A stretch of 64,000 bases of DNA from Falsirhodobacter xinxiangensis (GCF_004959935.1 NZ_SMYN01000013.1:23667-87666), one strand, 5' to 3'. Counted from the stretch's first letter, positions 1-9,465 are shown. Notes: generated by a model from the letters alone, not told the origin. Translations and numbers: made by a program.

Positions 1-153
1 ATGGGCGATGCGCCCTATGTCATGATACGCGGCGGGATGGAGGCGAGGATCGACCGCAAGACCTTCTATCGCCTCGTGGAACTGGCCGAGGAGCGCGGCG
101 GGGTTCACGGCATCGCATCGGGCGGGATGTTCTTCGCGATCCATCCGGGCTGA
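1..153 (+). CDS. C-terminal fragment, DUF1285-like protein
   Basis: An open frame runs from the window edge to a TGA at 151-153, giving 50 residues; the ATG at base 1 may be internal, because the gene probably starts outside the window. The tail carries an RGGMEARIDR segment followed by a hydrophobic MFFAIHP end, which resembles the C-terminus of DUF1285 proteins as I remember them. The function of that family is unknown to me. It lies 55 bases before the zinc-finger gene on the same strand, so the two may share a transcript. The family call is tentative. Confidence 0.4.
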   Translation: MGDAPYVMIRGGMEARIDRKTFYRLVELAEERGGVHGIASGGMFFAIHPG

Positions 154-208
154 CTTGCCCGCGCCGCCGTATGCAGTAGAATGCGGCCCACGCCAGCAGG
201 AGTAAGCC

Positions 209-394
209 ATGCCCATCGACGCGCCCGAAACCCAGCTTGTCACCCATTGGAAAGTCGCTTGCGACGGCGGCGAGGGCGCATTGGGCCATCCGCGCGTCTG
301 GCTGACCATCCCGCATGACACGGGCTTCGTCGAATGCGGCTATTGCGACAAGCGTTACGTCATCGACCGCGAACACGCCCACGATGACCATTAA
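209..394 (+). CDS. Zinc-finger (CHCC) domain protein
   Basis: A 61-residue protein with one Cys near residue 18 (VACDG), the GHPRVWL segment and a CGYC pair. This is the layout of the zf-CHCC family, related to the mitochondrial complex I accessory subunit NDUFS6; bacterial members are small Zn-binding proteins of unclear role. The ATG is preceded by AGGAG at a good distance. It lies directly upstream of polA on the same strand (67-base gap). The family assignment is firm; any link to complex I is inference. Confidence 0.85.
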   Translation: MPIDAPETQLVTHWKVACDGGEGALGHPRVWLTIPHDTGFVECGYCDKRYVIDREHAHDDH

Positions 395-461
395 GAACGG
401 GGATCATTGAGGCTTGGGGCCACCCGTGCCATATCCGTAGCCTGAGACAAGGAGCGGACCC

Positions 462-3251
462 ATGACATTCGGCAAAGGCCACCACCTTCACCTGATCGAC
501 GGCTCCGCCTTCATCTTCCGCGCCTATCACGCCCTGCCGCCGCTGACGCGGAAATCGGACGGGCTGCCGATCGGCGCGGTTGCCGGTTTTTGCAACATGC
601 TGTTCCGCTATGTCGAGGGGAACAAGTCGGGCGACCAGCCCACCCATGTCGCGGTGATCTTCGACCATTCGTCGAAAACCTTCCGCAACGACATCTATCC
701 CGCCTACAAGGCCAACCGCCCCGACCTGCCCGAAGACCTCAAGCCCCAGTTCCCCCTGACGCGAGAAGCGACCCGCGCCTTCAACATCGCCTGCATCGAG
801 ACCGAGGGCTATGAGGCTGACGACATCATCGCCGCCCTGTCCTGCAAGGCGCGCGATGCCGGGGGCCGCGTGACCATCGTGTCGTCCGACAAGGACCTGA
901 TGCAGCTTGTCGGCGGCGGGGTCGAGATGCTGGACCCGATGAAGAACAAGCGCATCGGGCGGGACGAGGTGATCGAGAAGTTCGGCGTCGGCCCGGAACG
1001 TGTCGTCGATGTGCAGTCGCTTGCGGGCGATTCCGTCGATAACGTGCCGGGCGCGCCGGGGATCGGGCTGAAGACCGCCGCGCTGCTGATCAACGAATAC
1101 GGCGATCTGGAATCCCTGCTGGAACGGGCGGGCGAGATCAAGCAGCCCAAGCGCCGTCAGGTGCTGATCGACAATGCCGAACAGATCCGGGTGTCCAAGC
1201 GGCTGGTGGAGCTGGACTGCAACACGCCACTCGATTTCACGCTGGAGAGTTTGGAGCAGAAGGATGCCGACGCATCCCTGCTGATGGATTTCCTGAACGC
1301 GATGGAGTTCCGCACGCTGACGAAGCGGGTGTCGGACAAGATGGGCGTCGTGGCGCCGGTCCCCGCGCCGACGCCGGTGGTCGAGGCGGAGGAGACGGTC
1401 GCCCTGCCCTTCGACCACGCGGCTTACGAAACCGTCACCGAACCCGCACAGCTTGCCGAATGGATCGCGCTGATCCGCGAGGTCGGCCATGTCGCCTTCG
1501 ATACCGAGACCACCGGGCTGGACGAGATGCAGGCCGATCTGGTCGGCATCTCGCTTTGCGTGACCGCTGGCCGCGCTTGCTATATCCCGCTGGCCCATAC
1601 GGTGGGCGAGGATGACCTGTTCGGCGGCGCGAAGCTGGTCGAAGGGCAGATGCTGATTTCCGAAGTGCTTGCGCAACTGAAGCCGGTGATGAAAGACCCG
1701 GCGATCCTGAAGATCGCGCATAACGCCAAATACGACTGCAAGATGCTGGCGCGGATCGGCATCGACGTGGCCCCGATCGACGACACCATGCTGATGTCCT
1801 ACGCCCTGCACGCGGGGCTACACAATCACGGCATGGATGCGCTGTCGGAGCAATATCTGGGCCATACGCCGATCCCGATCAAACCGCTGCTCGGGTCCGG
1901 CAAATCCGCGATCACCTTCGACCGCGTGCCGCTGGACAAGGCCACCCCCTATGCCGCCGAGGACGCGGATGTGACGCTGCGCTTCTGGCAGATGTTCAAG
2001 CCGCAGCTTCACCGCGCGAAGGTGACGACAGTGTATGAGACGCTGGAGCGGCCATTGGTCCCGGTTCTGGCGGATATGGAGATGGCGGGCATCCGCGTGG
2101 ACCGCGATACGCTGTCGCGCATGTCCAACGCCTTTGCGCAGAAGATGGCGGGGCTGGAGGCCGAGATCCACGAACTGGCGGGCCGCCCCTTCAACGTGGG
2201 ATCGCCGAAACAGTTGGGCGAAGTGCTGTTCGACGAGATGTCGCTGCCCGGCGGCACCAAGGGCAAGAACGGCGCCTATGCCACCGGCGCGGACATTCTG
2301 GAGGATCTGGCCGCCGAGGGGCACGACCTGCCCGCCCGAGTGCTGGATTGGCGGCAGTTGTCGAAGCTGAAATCGACCTATACCGACGCGCTTCAGGATC
2401 ACGTTCACCCCGAGACGGGGCGCGTGCATACGTCCTACTCCATCGCGGGGGCGAACACCGGGCGTCTGGCCTCGACCGATCCGAACCTGCAGAACATCCC
2501 CGTCCGGTCCGAGGAAGGCCGCCGCATCCGCGAGGCTTTCGTGGCGGGTCCGGGCAAGGTGCTGGTCTCGCTGGATTACTCACAGATCGAGCTGCGGATT
2601 CTGGCGCATATCGCCGACATTCCCGCGCTGAAGGACGCCTTCCGCGACGGCCACGACATCCACGCCATGACGGCATCCGAGATGTTCAATGTCCCGCTGG
2701 AAGGCATGGACCCGATGATCCGCCGTCAGGCCAAAGCGATCAACTTCGGCGTCATCTATGGCATCTCGGGCTTCGGGCTGGCGCGGAACCTGCGGATTCC
2801 CCGCGCCGATGCGCAGGGCTTCATCGACCGGTATTTCGAACGGTTCCCCGGCATCCGCACCTATATGGACGACACCATCGCCTTTGCGAAGGAACACGGC
2901 CACGTCCTGACCCTGTTCGGTCGCCGCATCAACACGCCCGAGATCAACGCCAAGGGCCCCGGCGCAGGGTTCGCCCGCCGTGCCGCGATCAACGCGCCGA
3001 TTCAGGGGACCGCCGCCGACGTGATCCGCCGCGCGATGATCCGTATGCCGAAGGCCATCGCCGACCTTCCCGCCAAGATGCTGCTGCAGGTACACGACGA
3101 ATTGCTGTTCGAGGTGGATGAGGCTGCGGTGGAAACCCTCATCACCCGCGCGCGCGATGTGATGGAAGGGGCAGCCGATCCGGCGGTGAAGCTGTCGGTG
3201 CCCCTGACGGTGGAGGCGGGGCGCGGCCCGAACTGGGCCGCGGCGCATTAA
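462..3251 (+). CDS. polA: DNA polymerase I
   Basis: A 929-residue full-length Pol I used in Okazaki fragment processing and repair synthesis. Domains in order: 5'-nuclease (about 1-290), 3'-5' exonuclease (about 325-520) with FDTETTG (D347, E349), so proofreading residues are retained, and family A polymerase. Motif A DYSQIELRI begins at D705, motif B contains RRQAKAINFGVIYG, and motif C VHDE is at 877-880. The start ATG has an AAGGAG site. Its stop codon is interlocked with that of the convergent HIT gene (shared TTAA at 3248-3251). Confidence 0.98.
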   Translation: MTFGKGHHLHLIDGSAFIFRAYHALPPLTRKSDGLPIGAVAGFCNMLFRYVEGNKSGDQPTHVAVIFDHSSKTFRNDIYPAYKANRPDLPEDLKPQFPLTREATRAFNIACIETEGYEADDIIAALSCKARDAGGRVTIVSSDKDLMQLVGGGVEMLDPMKNKRIGRDEVIEKFGVGPERVVDVQSLAGDSVDNVPGAPGIGLKTAALLINEYGDLESLLERAGEIKQPKRRQVLIDNAEQIRVSKRLVELDCNTPLDFTLESLEQKDADASLLMDFLNAMEFRTLTKRVSDKMGVVAPVPAPTPVVEAEETVALPFDHAAYETVTEPAQLAEWIALIREVGHVAFDTETTGLDEMQADLVGISLCVTAGRACYIPLAHTVGEDDLFGGAKLVEGQMLISEVLAQLKPVMKDPAILKIAHNAKYDCKMLARIGIDVAPIDDTMLMSYALHAGLHNHGMDALSEQYLGHTPIPIKPLLGSGKSAITFDRVPLDKATPYAAEDADVTLRFWQMFKPQLHRAKVTTVYETLERPLVPVLADMEMAGIRVDRDTLSRMSNAFAQKMAGLEAEIHELAGRPFNVGSPKQLGEVLFDEMSLPGGTKGKNGAYATGADILEDLAAEGHDLPARVLDWRQLSKLKSTYTDALQDHVHPETGRVHTSYSIAGANTGRLASTDPNLQNIPVRSEEGRRIREAFVAGPGKVLVSLDYSQIELRILAHIADIPALKDAFRDGHDIHAMTASEMFNVPLEGMDPMIRRQAKAINFGVIYGISGFGLARNLRIPRADAQGFIDRYFERFPGIRTYMDDTIAFAKEHGHVLTLFGRRINTPEINAKGPGAGFARRAAINAPIQGTAADVIRRAMIRMPKAIADLPAKMLLQVHDELLFEVDEAAVETLITRARDVMEGAADPAVKLSVPLTVEAGRGPNWAAAH

Positions 3252-3625
3252 CGCTGGACCATCGGCCCCAGGGGGCGGCCCGACAGGATGTGAAGGTGGT
3301 AATGCGGCACCTCCTGCCCCCCGTGCGGTCCGGCGTTGGATATGGTGCGGTAGCCCGCCCCGCCTTCGGACGGCTGCGCCTCCAGAAAGGCGCAGACCTG
3401 TCCGGCCAGACGGTGGAAATCGACGATCTCCGCCGGGGTGGCATCAAGGCAGAAGTGGTCGAAATTGACGTAAGGCCCCTTCGGGATCACCAGCACATGG
3501 CCCGGCGCGTGCGGCGCGATGTCGTGGAAGGCCAGCGAATGCTCGCTTTCCAGAACCGTCTTGTTCGGAATCTCTCCGCGCAGGATACGGGCAAAGACGT
3601 TCTGGTCGTCATAGGCATAGGCCAT
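3248..3625 (-). CDS. HIT family protein
   Basis: A 125-residue histidine-triad nucleotide-binding protein of the HinT/Fhit superfamily; members hydrolyse nucleoside phosphoramidates or related nucleotides. The catalytic triad is H108-Y-H110-L-H112. The frame stays open upstream, but MAYAYDDQNVFARIL at 3625 is the family-like start; the upstream extension lies over the glycosyltransferase 3' end and is not protein-like. Convergent with polA by a 4-base stop overlap, and 4 bases after the glycosyltransferase stop on the same strand. The true substrate is unknown. Confidence 0.93.
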   Translation of the reverse strand: MAYAYDDQNVFARILRGEIPNKTVLESEHSLAFHDIAPHAPGHVLVIPKGPYVNFDHFCLDATPAEIVDFHRLAGQVCAFLEAQPSEGGAGYRTISNAGPHGGQEVPHYHLHILSGRPLGPMVQR

Positions 3626-3629
3626 CGGG

Positions 3630-5207
3630 TCAATCCGTGAACAGGTAATGGGTGGACGCGATCTCGCGCGCCTTATCCTCGGAAATCTCGAGAAATTCTG
3701 CAAGGGGCGCGGCGTTTTCGTCGGCGCTTGCCCGCTGTCGCAGGCGGCGATATCGCTGGAATCCGGCATCGCGGATACGGTCGCTTTCATAGCGGATGTC
3801 ATAGCGGATCGTCGGCAGCAGCCGGGCCATCGTCTCCGCCGGGGTGCGCTCTCCGGCCAGACCGACGCGGCGCGCATGGCCGCTCAGGTATTCGTCAGTG
3901 AAGTCGCATTCGATCTCCAGAAGGCGCACGGATGCCTTGTCGGCCATGAAGTCCTGCATCAGATCCAGATTCGCCGGATCGAGACAGATCACCAGCCGTT
4001 CCGTGTTCCAGTAATCGAACAGCATCCGAACCAGCGCGCGGCGATGACGGGTGCGTTTTTCCAGCGTCGTCTCGATCCCGCCAAGGCCCGGCAACGCGGT
4101 GGACACTTCGTTGAACAGGTAATGGACCGAAGGAATGCCGGTTACGTCCCGCACCCGGTCCACCAGCCGTTTCGCGACGTGCCATTTCTTGCAGACGACC
4201 AACACGAGTTGCCGCTCGCGCCCGATGCTGGATTCTCGTTCCCAGAAGCGCGGCGCGAAACGGCGTCCGATGCGCCCCCGCTGGCGCAGGAAGGTCAACA
4301 GCCGCCGCCCCTCGTTCGAGATGGTGAACTCCATCCCCTGCGCGGCATAGATATCGCCCAGCCGCTCCTTGAGCTCTGCCGCGTCGGGCGAGATCTTGCG
4401 CGCGAACAGGTAATCCTGGCTCAGCAGCATGTCGAAATGGTCGTTATAGAAGGTCAGCGGCATCCCGTAATCGCTGAACATCAGGAAGGTCAGCGTGCGG
4501 CTTTGAATCTCGTGATCGGGCACCAGATGCCGCACCAGCGTCTGGAAGAACGTCTCGTCCGGTATCCATGTCGTCGCGAAGAAGCGCAGCACCTGCGGGT
4601 TCCGGTCGCAATAGTCGATGATCGCTTCGATCGTGCGGCGGCGCAGGCACCACCATTGGCTGCCGATCTGGACCTCCAGCCCCTCGGGAACATCGCGCGA
4701 CAGGCCAAGCCGTTTCTGCCAGTCCAGCGAGGCATAGAACCAGCGTTTATGCGTGCGTTCGTTGAACCAGTGGCGATAGTGCAGCCGTTCCGCCTTGATG
4801 CCCGTCTTGATCCAGTCCGATCGAAAGAAATCGAAGGATTCGACGTAATCGACATCGCGCGAATCAAGCAGCCGATGCGCGTATTCCGCCGATTTGATCG
4901 GCATGCAGTCGCCCGACAGCATGTAGAAATGGCTGGCATCGGGAAACGCCTCGGCGGCTGCACGCACGGCAAGCAGGCTGGCGGCGACGAGGCTCCACTC
5001 CCCCCACCCGCATTTCAGGCGCTTTGCCGCAAAGGCGACCGAAGGGTTGGCCGCCAGCGCCGACCGGATCTGCTCGAACGCCTCGCGCGGGGCCCGCGCG
5101 TCGAAGTGGATGGCGATGAAATCGCCTGCGGCCGTCAGGCGCTGGGCCTGCGCGATGATCCCGGCGGGGTCCTTGTGGCACAGAAGGATGTAGGCAATCT
5201 TCGCCAT
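3630..5207 (-). CDS. GT14-type glycosyltransferase (core-2/I-branching)
   Basis: A 525-residue protein starting MAKIAYILLCHKDP. The first ~270 residues resemble family 14 beta-1,6-N-acetylglucosaminyltransferases (core-2/I-branching fold): FIAIHFDAR, HFYMLSGDCMPIKS and an SQWWCLRRRT segment. The remaining ~250 residues form an extra domain seen, as far as I recall, in Rhodobacterales homologues (DUF5927/DUF5928); it has no motif I can interpret. Likely role: adding a sugar branch to an exopolysaccharide or surface glycan. It is divergent from a sulfotransferase (113-base gap), which suggests a shared surface-glycan modification role. The ATG at 5207 was chosen over upstream extensions because the family motif starts immediately after it. 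Confidence 0.8.
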   Translation of the reverse strand: MAKIAYILLCHKDPAGIIAQAQRLTAAGDFIAIHFDARAPREAFEQIRSALAANPSVAFAAKRLKCGWGEWSLVAASLLAVRAAAEAFPDASHFYMLSGDCMPIKSAEYAHRLLDSRDVDYVESFDFFRSDWIKTGIKAERLHYRHWFNERTHKRWFYASLDWQKRLGLSRDVPEGLEVQIGSQWWCLRRRTIEAIIDYCDRNPQVLRFFATTWIPDETFFQTLVRHLVPDHEIQSRTLTFLMFSDYGMPLTFYNDHFDMLLSQDYLFARKISPDAAELKERLGDIYAAQGMEFTISNEGRRLLTFLRQRGRIGRRFAPRFWERESSIGRERQLVLVVCKKWHVAKRLVDRVRDVTGIPSVHYLFNEVSTALPGLGGIETTLEKRTRHRRALVRMLFDYWNTERLVICLDPANLDLMQDFMADKASVRLLEIECDFTDEYLSGHARRVGLAGERTPAETMARLLPTIRYDIRYESDRIRDAGFQRYRRLRQRASADENAAPLAEFLEISEDKAREIASTHYLFTD

Positions 5208-5320
5208 ATGGCAGAACCCCGAATGTCGTCTTTCACTCACACTTGCATAAATCGCTTTGCAGGCGATTGAAAACAGCCGATGGCTCTGTTTTCTGGTGCA
5301 AGGACAGCGGAGGACGGCGA

Positions 5321-6139
5321 ATGGGATTTCCCGGCACATGGATGACGGAAAGCGAAAGCGTGGTTTACCGCGTGGTGCCGAAATGCGCCTGTTCGACCAT
5401 CGGGCAGATCATGTTCTTTTCCGACCATGGCCGCTTCTTTGACGGCGACATCCATGATTCCACGTCCGGCCTGCACAAATGGGCGCAAGCCGAAAGCCAA
5501 CCGCTGATCGAGGCGAACGTCCGCGCGCATAACAGCCCGACCTTCACCTGCGTCCGCAATCCATATACCCGCGTGCTGTCCTCTTTCTTCGACAAGATCT
5601 GCGGCATCCAGCGCAACGGGCGGCGGTATCGCGGCAACCTCGTGCCGCTGCTGATCCAGAAATACGGGATCGAGGTGGGCGGCCCGGACGGCACCGACGA
5701 TTTCGACCAGATCCGCAGCTTCCGCCGGTTCTTGCTGTTCGTGCGCGACACCATCCGCTGGAAGAAACCGATGGAGCCGGACATCCATTGGTCGGCCATG
5801 TCGGGCCATATCGCGACCTTCATCGTCAACGGTGGAAAATACGACCAGATCTTCTTTACCGAGAAGTTCAACGACGGAATGCAGCGCGTCCTTGACGTGA
5901 TGGAGCCGCGCCACGCCGTCGATCTGGCAACCATTCCGCGCTTCAACGAATCCGAAGGGCATGGTCCGAAACGTGCCCACCCGGTCGAGGATTATTTCGA
6001 CGATCTGTCGATGCACCTGATGTGGGAAATCTATAAGCGCGATTTCCAACTGTTCCGCTATGACTTCGACAACCCGGCGAACAAGATGCCGAAGGGAGAG
6101 GTGGACCTGGACGAGGTCCACCGCAAGCTGGGCGATTAA
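5321..6139 (+). CDS. Sulfotransferase family 2-like protein
   Basis: A 272-residue protein starting MGFPGTWMTESE, chosen because GGAGG lies about 7 bases upstream; the frame extends to 5243 without a good site. The 5'-phosphosulfate loop VVPKCACSTIG and the 3'-phosphate motif CVRNPYTRVLSSF are those of PAPS-dependent carbohydrate sulfotransferases of the sulfotransferase-2 type. Probable role: transferring sulfate from PAPS to a polysaccharide or glycolipid. It is divergent from the GT14-like glycosyltransferase and convergent with the PfkB kinase, with stop codons interlocked at 6136-6139. Confidence 0.8.
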   Translation: MGFPGTWMTESESVVYRVVPKCACSTIGQIMFFSDHGRFFDGDIHDSTSGLHKWAQAESQPLIEANVRAHNSPTFTCVRNPYTRVLSSFFDKICGIQRNGRRYRGNLVPLLIQKYGIEVGGPDGTDDFDQIRSFRRFLLFVRDTIRWKKPMEPDIHWSAMSGHIATFIVNGGKYDQIFFTEKFNDGMQRVLDVMEPRHAVDLATIPRFNESEGHGPKRAHPVEDYFDDLSMHLMWEIYKRDFQLFRYDFDNPANKMPKGEVDLDEVHRKLGD

Positions 6140-7122
6140 AGCACGCCCTTTTCCTTGAACAGCGCGGTCAGGTCGGTTTCTGGCCGCGCGCCGATATGGC
6201 TGATCACCTCGGACGCGGCGATGTTGCCCATCCGGCCCGCAGCCTCATATCCGTGGCCGTTGGTGATGCCCCAGAGGAAGCCCGCCGCGAAAAGATCGCC
6301 CGCGCCGGTCGCGTCCTGAATGTCGGTCGGGATCGCGGGAACATGCCAATGCTGCCCCTCGGCCAACACATGCGCGCCTTTTTCCGATTCGGTGCAGGCG
6401 ACGATGGCGACATCATTGCTGGCGGCCTTGAGTGCGGCGGCGAAATCATCCGTCTCATACAATGACAGCAGTTCTGCGCGATTGGCGAACAGCAAGTCCA
6501 CATGGTCGCGAATCATCGCCCGGAACGCATCGCGGTGACGCCCGACGCAGAACGGATCGGACAGCGTGACCGACACGCGCCCGCCCGCGGTCTTGCACGC
6601 CGCGATCGCCTTGGCAAAGGCCGCATGGCTGTCCGGCCCGTCGAAACGATAGCCCTCCAGATAGATCCATTCGGACTCGGCCATCATCGATTCGTCGATG
6701 TCACCCGGCGTCAGGAATTCCGACCAGCCCAGATAGGTGTTCATCGACCGCTCGCCATCCGGCGTCACCAGCACGATGCAGCGCCCCGTCTCCTCGCCCC
6801 CCGTCGCCAGCGGCGTTTCATAGACCGCCCCCTGCGCGCGCAGGTCGTGGGCGAAGATCGCGCCAAGCTGGTCGTCCTTGACCTTGCCCACATAGGCCGT
6901 CCGCCCGCCCAGATGCGCGATGCCCGCGATGGTGTTCGCCGCAGACCCGCCCGAGATTTCGCGCGCCGGGCCGATATGGGCGTAAAGCTCGACCGCTCGG
7001 GGCATGTCGATCAGCTGCATGATGCCCTTTTCGATGCCATGGGCGGCCAGAAACGCTTCGTCGGCGCGGGCCAGCACATCGACCATCGCATTGCCGATGC
7101 CGACGACCTGAAACTTCTTCAT
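6136..7122 (-). CDS. Adenosine kinase-like PfkB carbohydrate kinase
   Basis: A 328-residue ribokinase/PfkB-family kinase. The N-terminal GNAMVDVLARAD, the ISGGSAANT substrate loop (57-64) and the C-terminal DATGAGDLFAAGF (270-282) with catalytic Asp276 are complete. Alphaproteobacterial proteins of this length and start are generally annotated adenosine kinase (adenosine + ATP to AMP + ADP); another nucleoside or sugar cannot be excluded. Its start overlaps the nth stop as ATGA, so it is translationally coupled downstream of nth. Its stop is interlocked with the convergent sulfotransferase. Confidence 0.85.
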   Translation of the reverse strand: MKKFQVVGIGNAMVDVLARADEAFLAAHGIEKGIMQLIDMPRAVELYAHIGPAREISGGSAANTIAGIAHLGGRTAYVGKVKDDQLGAIFAHDLRAQGAVYETPLATGGEETGRCIVLVTPDGERSMNTYLGWSEFLTPGDIDESMMAESEWIYLEGYRFDGPDSHAAFAKAIAACKTAGGRVSVTLSDPFCVGRHRDAFRAMIRDHVDLLFANRAELLSLYETDDFAAALKAASNDVAIVACTESEKGAHVLAEGQHWHVPAIPTDIQDATGAGDLFAAGFLWGITNGHGYEAAGRMGNIAASEVISHIGARPETDLTALFKEKGVL

Positions 7123-7763
7123 GCGGTCTTTTCCTCATAGGGACAGTGTTCGTAGATCGGGCAGATGCCGCATTTGGGCTTGCGCGCGATGCAGATGTAA
7201 CGGCCATGCAGGATCAGCCAGTGATGCGCATGGTGGGCGAATTCGGCGGGGATGTTATCCTCCAGCGCGCGCTCGACCACGTCCACATCCTTGCCGGGGC
7301 AGATCCCGGTGCGATTGCCGACACGGAAGATATGCGTATCGACCGCTTGGGCGGGCTGGTGGAACCACATGTTCAGCACGACATTCGCCGTCTTGCGCCC
7401 CACCCCCGGCAGCGATTGCAGCGCGGCGCGCGACGACGGCACCTCGCCGCCGAAATCGTCCACCAGAATGCGCGACAGCTTCATCACGTTCTTCGCCTTC
7501 TGGCGGAACAGGCCGATGGTCTTGATCGCCTCCAGCAGGTTCTCCTCGCCGAAGTCCAGCATCTGCTGCGGCGTCGTCACCTGCTGGAACAGCCGATGCG
7601 TGGCGCGGTTCACGCCCACATCCGTCGCCTGCGCCGAAAGCGCCACCGCAACCACAAGCGTATAGGCGTTGACGTGATCCAACTCGCCCTTCGGCTCGGG
7701 ATCAATCTCGTGCAGCCGCGAGAAGATCGCGTGGATGGTCTGATATGGAAGCTGGCGTGCCAT
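7119..7763 (-). CDS. nth: Endonuclease III
   Basis: A 214-residue base-excision-repair glycosylase/AP lyase acting on oxidised pyrimidines. The helix-hairpin-helix LPGVGRKTAN spans 118-127 with catalytic K124, and catalytic D142 lies in VDTHIFRV. The [4Fe-4S] ligands C191, C198, C201 and C207 have the canonical C-x6-C-x2-C-x5-C spacing. The start at MARQLPYQTI was preferred to an in-frame start 12 codons upstream with no family similarity. It is first of a two-gene unit with the PfkB kinase and divergent from the alkylation-repair gene, so two repair genes stand back to back. Confidence 0.96.
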   Translation of the reverse strand: MARQLPYQTIHAIFSRLHEIDPEPKGELDHVNAYTLVVAVALSAQATDVGVNRATHRLFQQVTTPQQMLDFGEENLLEAIKTIGLFRQKAKNVMKLSRILVDDFGGEVPSSRAALQSLPGVGRKTANVVLNMWFHQPAQAVDTHIFRVGNRTGICPGKDVDVVERALEDNIPAEFAHHAHHWLILHGRYICIARKPKCGICPIYEHCPYEEKTA

Positions 7764-7856
7764 GATCCGGGGTATGACAGCGCCCGCCCCTTCCCGCAAG
7801 TTCCGGGTCGCGCGGCAGCGCCCGCCGCCTTATCTTCCACCGAAAGGAGGCCCGCC

Positions 7857-8714
7857 ATGACCGAGCCATATCACTACGCCGTCATCGGCCGCGCGCTGGA
7901 GGAGATCGACCGCGCCCCCGGCCTGTCGCTGGACGCGCTTGCCACCCGCATGGGGATGAGCGCGGCGCATTTTCAACGGGTATTCTCGGCCTGGGTCGGG
8001 GTGTCGCCCAAACGCTATCAGCAATATCTGCTGCTTGGCCACGCGCGCGAACTTCTGCAACGCCGCTTCACCTTGCTGGAGGCGGCGCAGGACACCGGCC
8101 TGTCCGGCACCAGCCGCCTGCACGATCTGTTCCTGCGGTGGGAGGCGATGAGCCCCGGCGAATACGCGCTGGGCGGCGCGGGCCTGCGGATCGGGTGGGC
8201 GCTGGCCCCCACCCCCTTCGGCGAGGCGCTGGTGATGGCCACCGACCGCGGCATCTGCGGCATCGGCTTCACGGACGAAACGGGCTTCGACGCCGCGATG
8301 GAGGATCTGACCCGCCGCTGGCCCCGCGCGGATTATCGCCCCGAACCGTCGGTCGCCGCGCTGCTGGATCTTTCCGAAGTGCCGCTGCACCTGATCGGCG
8401 CGCCCTTCCAGATCAAGGTGTGGGAGGCACTGCTGCGCATCCCCACCGGCCATGTCTCGACCTATTCCTCCGTCGCCGAAGCCATCGGAAACCCCAAGGC
8501 CGTCCGCGCCGTTGGCACCGCCATCGGCCGCAACCCCGTCAGCTGGCTGATCCCCTGCCACCGTGCCCTGCGCAAGACGGGCGAGCTTGGCGGCTATCAC
8601 TGGGGCCTGCCCCGCAAGCGGTCGATGCTGGCATGGGAAGCCGCGCGCCATGACGCACATAGGCGTGATCCCGCCACAGCCGCGCCGGAACTATCGGAAA
8701 CCGGCGCGCGTTGA
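7857..8714 (+). CDS. AraC-type HTH / O6-alkylguanine-DNA alkyltransferase fusion
   Basis: A 285-residue protein with an N-terminal AraC-type helix-turn-helix (about 1-105) and a C-terminal Ogt/MGMT domain. The acceptor cysteine is C234 in LIPCHR, preceded by the RAVGTAIGRNP DNA-binding helix. It is an Ada-like suicide protein that moves alkyl groups from O6-alkylguanine to itself. The Ada N-terminal zinc/methylphosphotriester domain (about 80 residues) is absent, so the usual Ada activation signal is missing. A GGAGG site precedes the ATG. Divergent from nth. Confidence 0.92.
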   Translation: MTEPYHYAVIGRALEEIDRAPGLSLDALATRMGMSAAHFQRVFSAWVGVSPKRYQQYLLLGHARELLQRRFTLLEAAQDTGLSGTSRLHDLFLRWEAMSPGEYALGGAGLRIGWALAPTPFGEALVMATDRGICGIGFTDETGFDAAMEDLTRRWPRADYRPEPSVAALLDLSEVPLHLIGAPFQIKVWEALLRIPTGHVSTYSSVAEAIGNPKAVRAVGTAIGRNPVSWLIPCHRALRKTGELGGYHWGLPRKRSMLAWEAARHDAHRRDPATAAPELSETGAR

Positions 8715-8765
8715 TATAGCACATTTGCGCGCAAATCGCGCGGACGCACATAACGAGGCGGCAAG

Positions 8766-9425
8766 ATGAATTTCAAAACCCCCATTCTTCTGGGCACCGT
8801 GGCCATGCTGGCTCTTGCAGGTTGCGCCGATCCCTACGGCACCGGCGTTCCCGCCGGACAGCAGCAGCGCACCGCTGCAGGCGCAGCCGGCGGCGCGCTC
8901 ATCGGCGGCCTGATCGGCGCATCCTCCAGCGAAGACAAGCTGGCCAAGGGCATCGCGGGCGCATTGGTCGGCGGCGCACTGGGCGGCGCGGTCGGGGCCG
9001 AGATGGACCGACAGGCTGCAGCCTTGCGCAACGCCACCAGCTCCAACGTCGGCGTGACGAACCAGGGCAACCAATTGGTCGTGACCATGCCGCAGGACAT
9101 CCTGTTCGCGACCGACAGCGCCAACCTGCGCCCCGACCTGCTGCGCGACCTGCAAGCCGTGTCGCAGAACCTGATCCAATACCCGAACTCGGTCATCCAG
9201 ATCGTCGGCCACACCGACAATACGGGCAGCGCCGCCTATAACCAGGACCTGTCGGAACGCCGCGCCCGTTCGGTCGCCTCGTCGCTCATCTCGAACGGTG
9301 TGCCGTCGAACCGCGTCTCGTCCTACGGCGTGGGCCTGTCGCAGCCGATCGCGTCGAACAACACCGCCGAGGGTCGCGCGCAGAACCGCCGCGTGGATAT
9401 CGTCATCCGCCCGATCCAGCGTTGA
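8766..9425 (+). CDS. OmpA-family outer membrane lipoprotein
   Basis: A 219-residue lipoprotein: the signal peptide ends in the lipobox LALAGC with lipidated C20, followed by a glycine-zipper segment (about 38-85, alternating GGALIGG and GGALGGA) and a C-terminal OmpA peptidoglycan-binding domain (about 105-215) with HTDNTGSAAYNQDLSERRA and AEGRAQNRRVDI. This is the YiaD-like layout, and it probably anchors the outer membrane to peptidoglycan. A strong terminator lies 40 bases downstream. Confidence 0.92.
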   Translation: MNFKTPILLGTVAMLALAGCADPYGTGVPAGQQQRTAAGAAGGALIGGLIGASSSEDKLAKGIAGALVGGALGGAVGAEMDRQAAALRNATSSNVGVTNQGNQLVVTMPQDILFATDSANLRPDLLRDLQAVSQNLIQYPNSVIQIVGHTDNTGSAAYNQDLSERRARSVASSLISNGVPSNRVSSYGVGLSQPIASNNTAEGRAQNRRVDIVIRPIQR

Positions 9426-9465
9426 TCACCGGGGCTGGCCGCAGGGCCAGCCCAAGCATCACAGC

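Noticed and set aside
9432..9453. GGGCTGGCC hairpin after the OmpA gene as the main terminator
   Set aside because: It has no T-run; the next hairpin (9466-9496) is the true terminator, though the first may assist.
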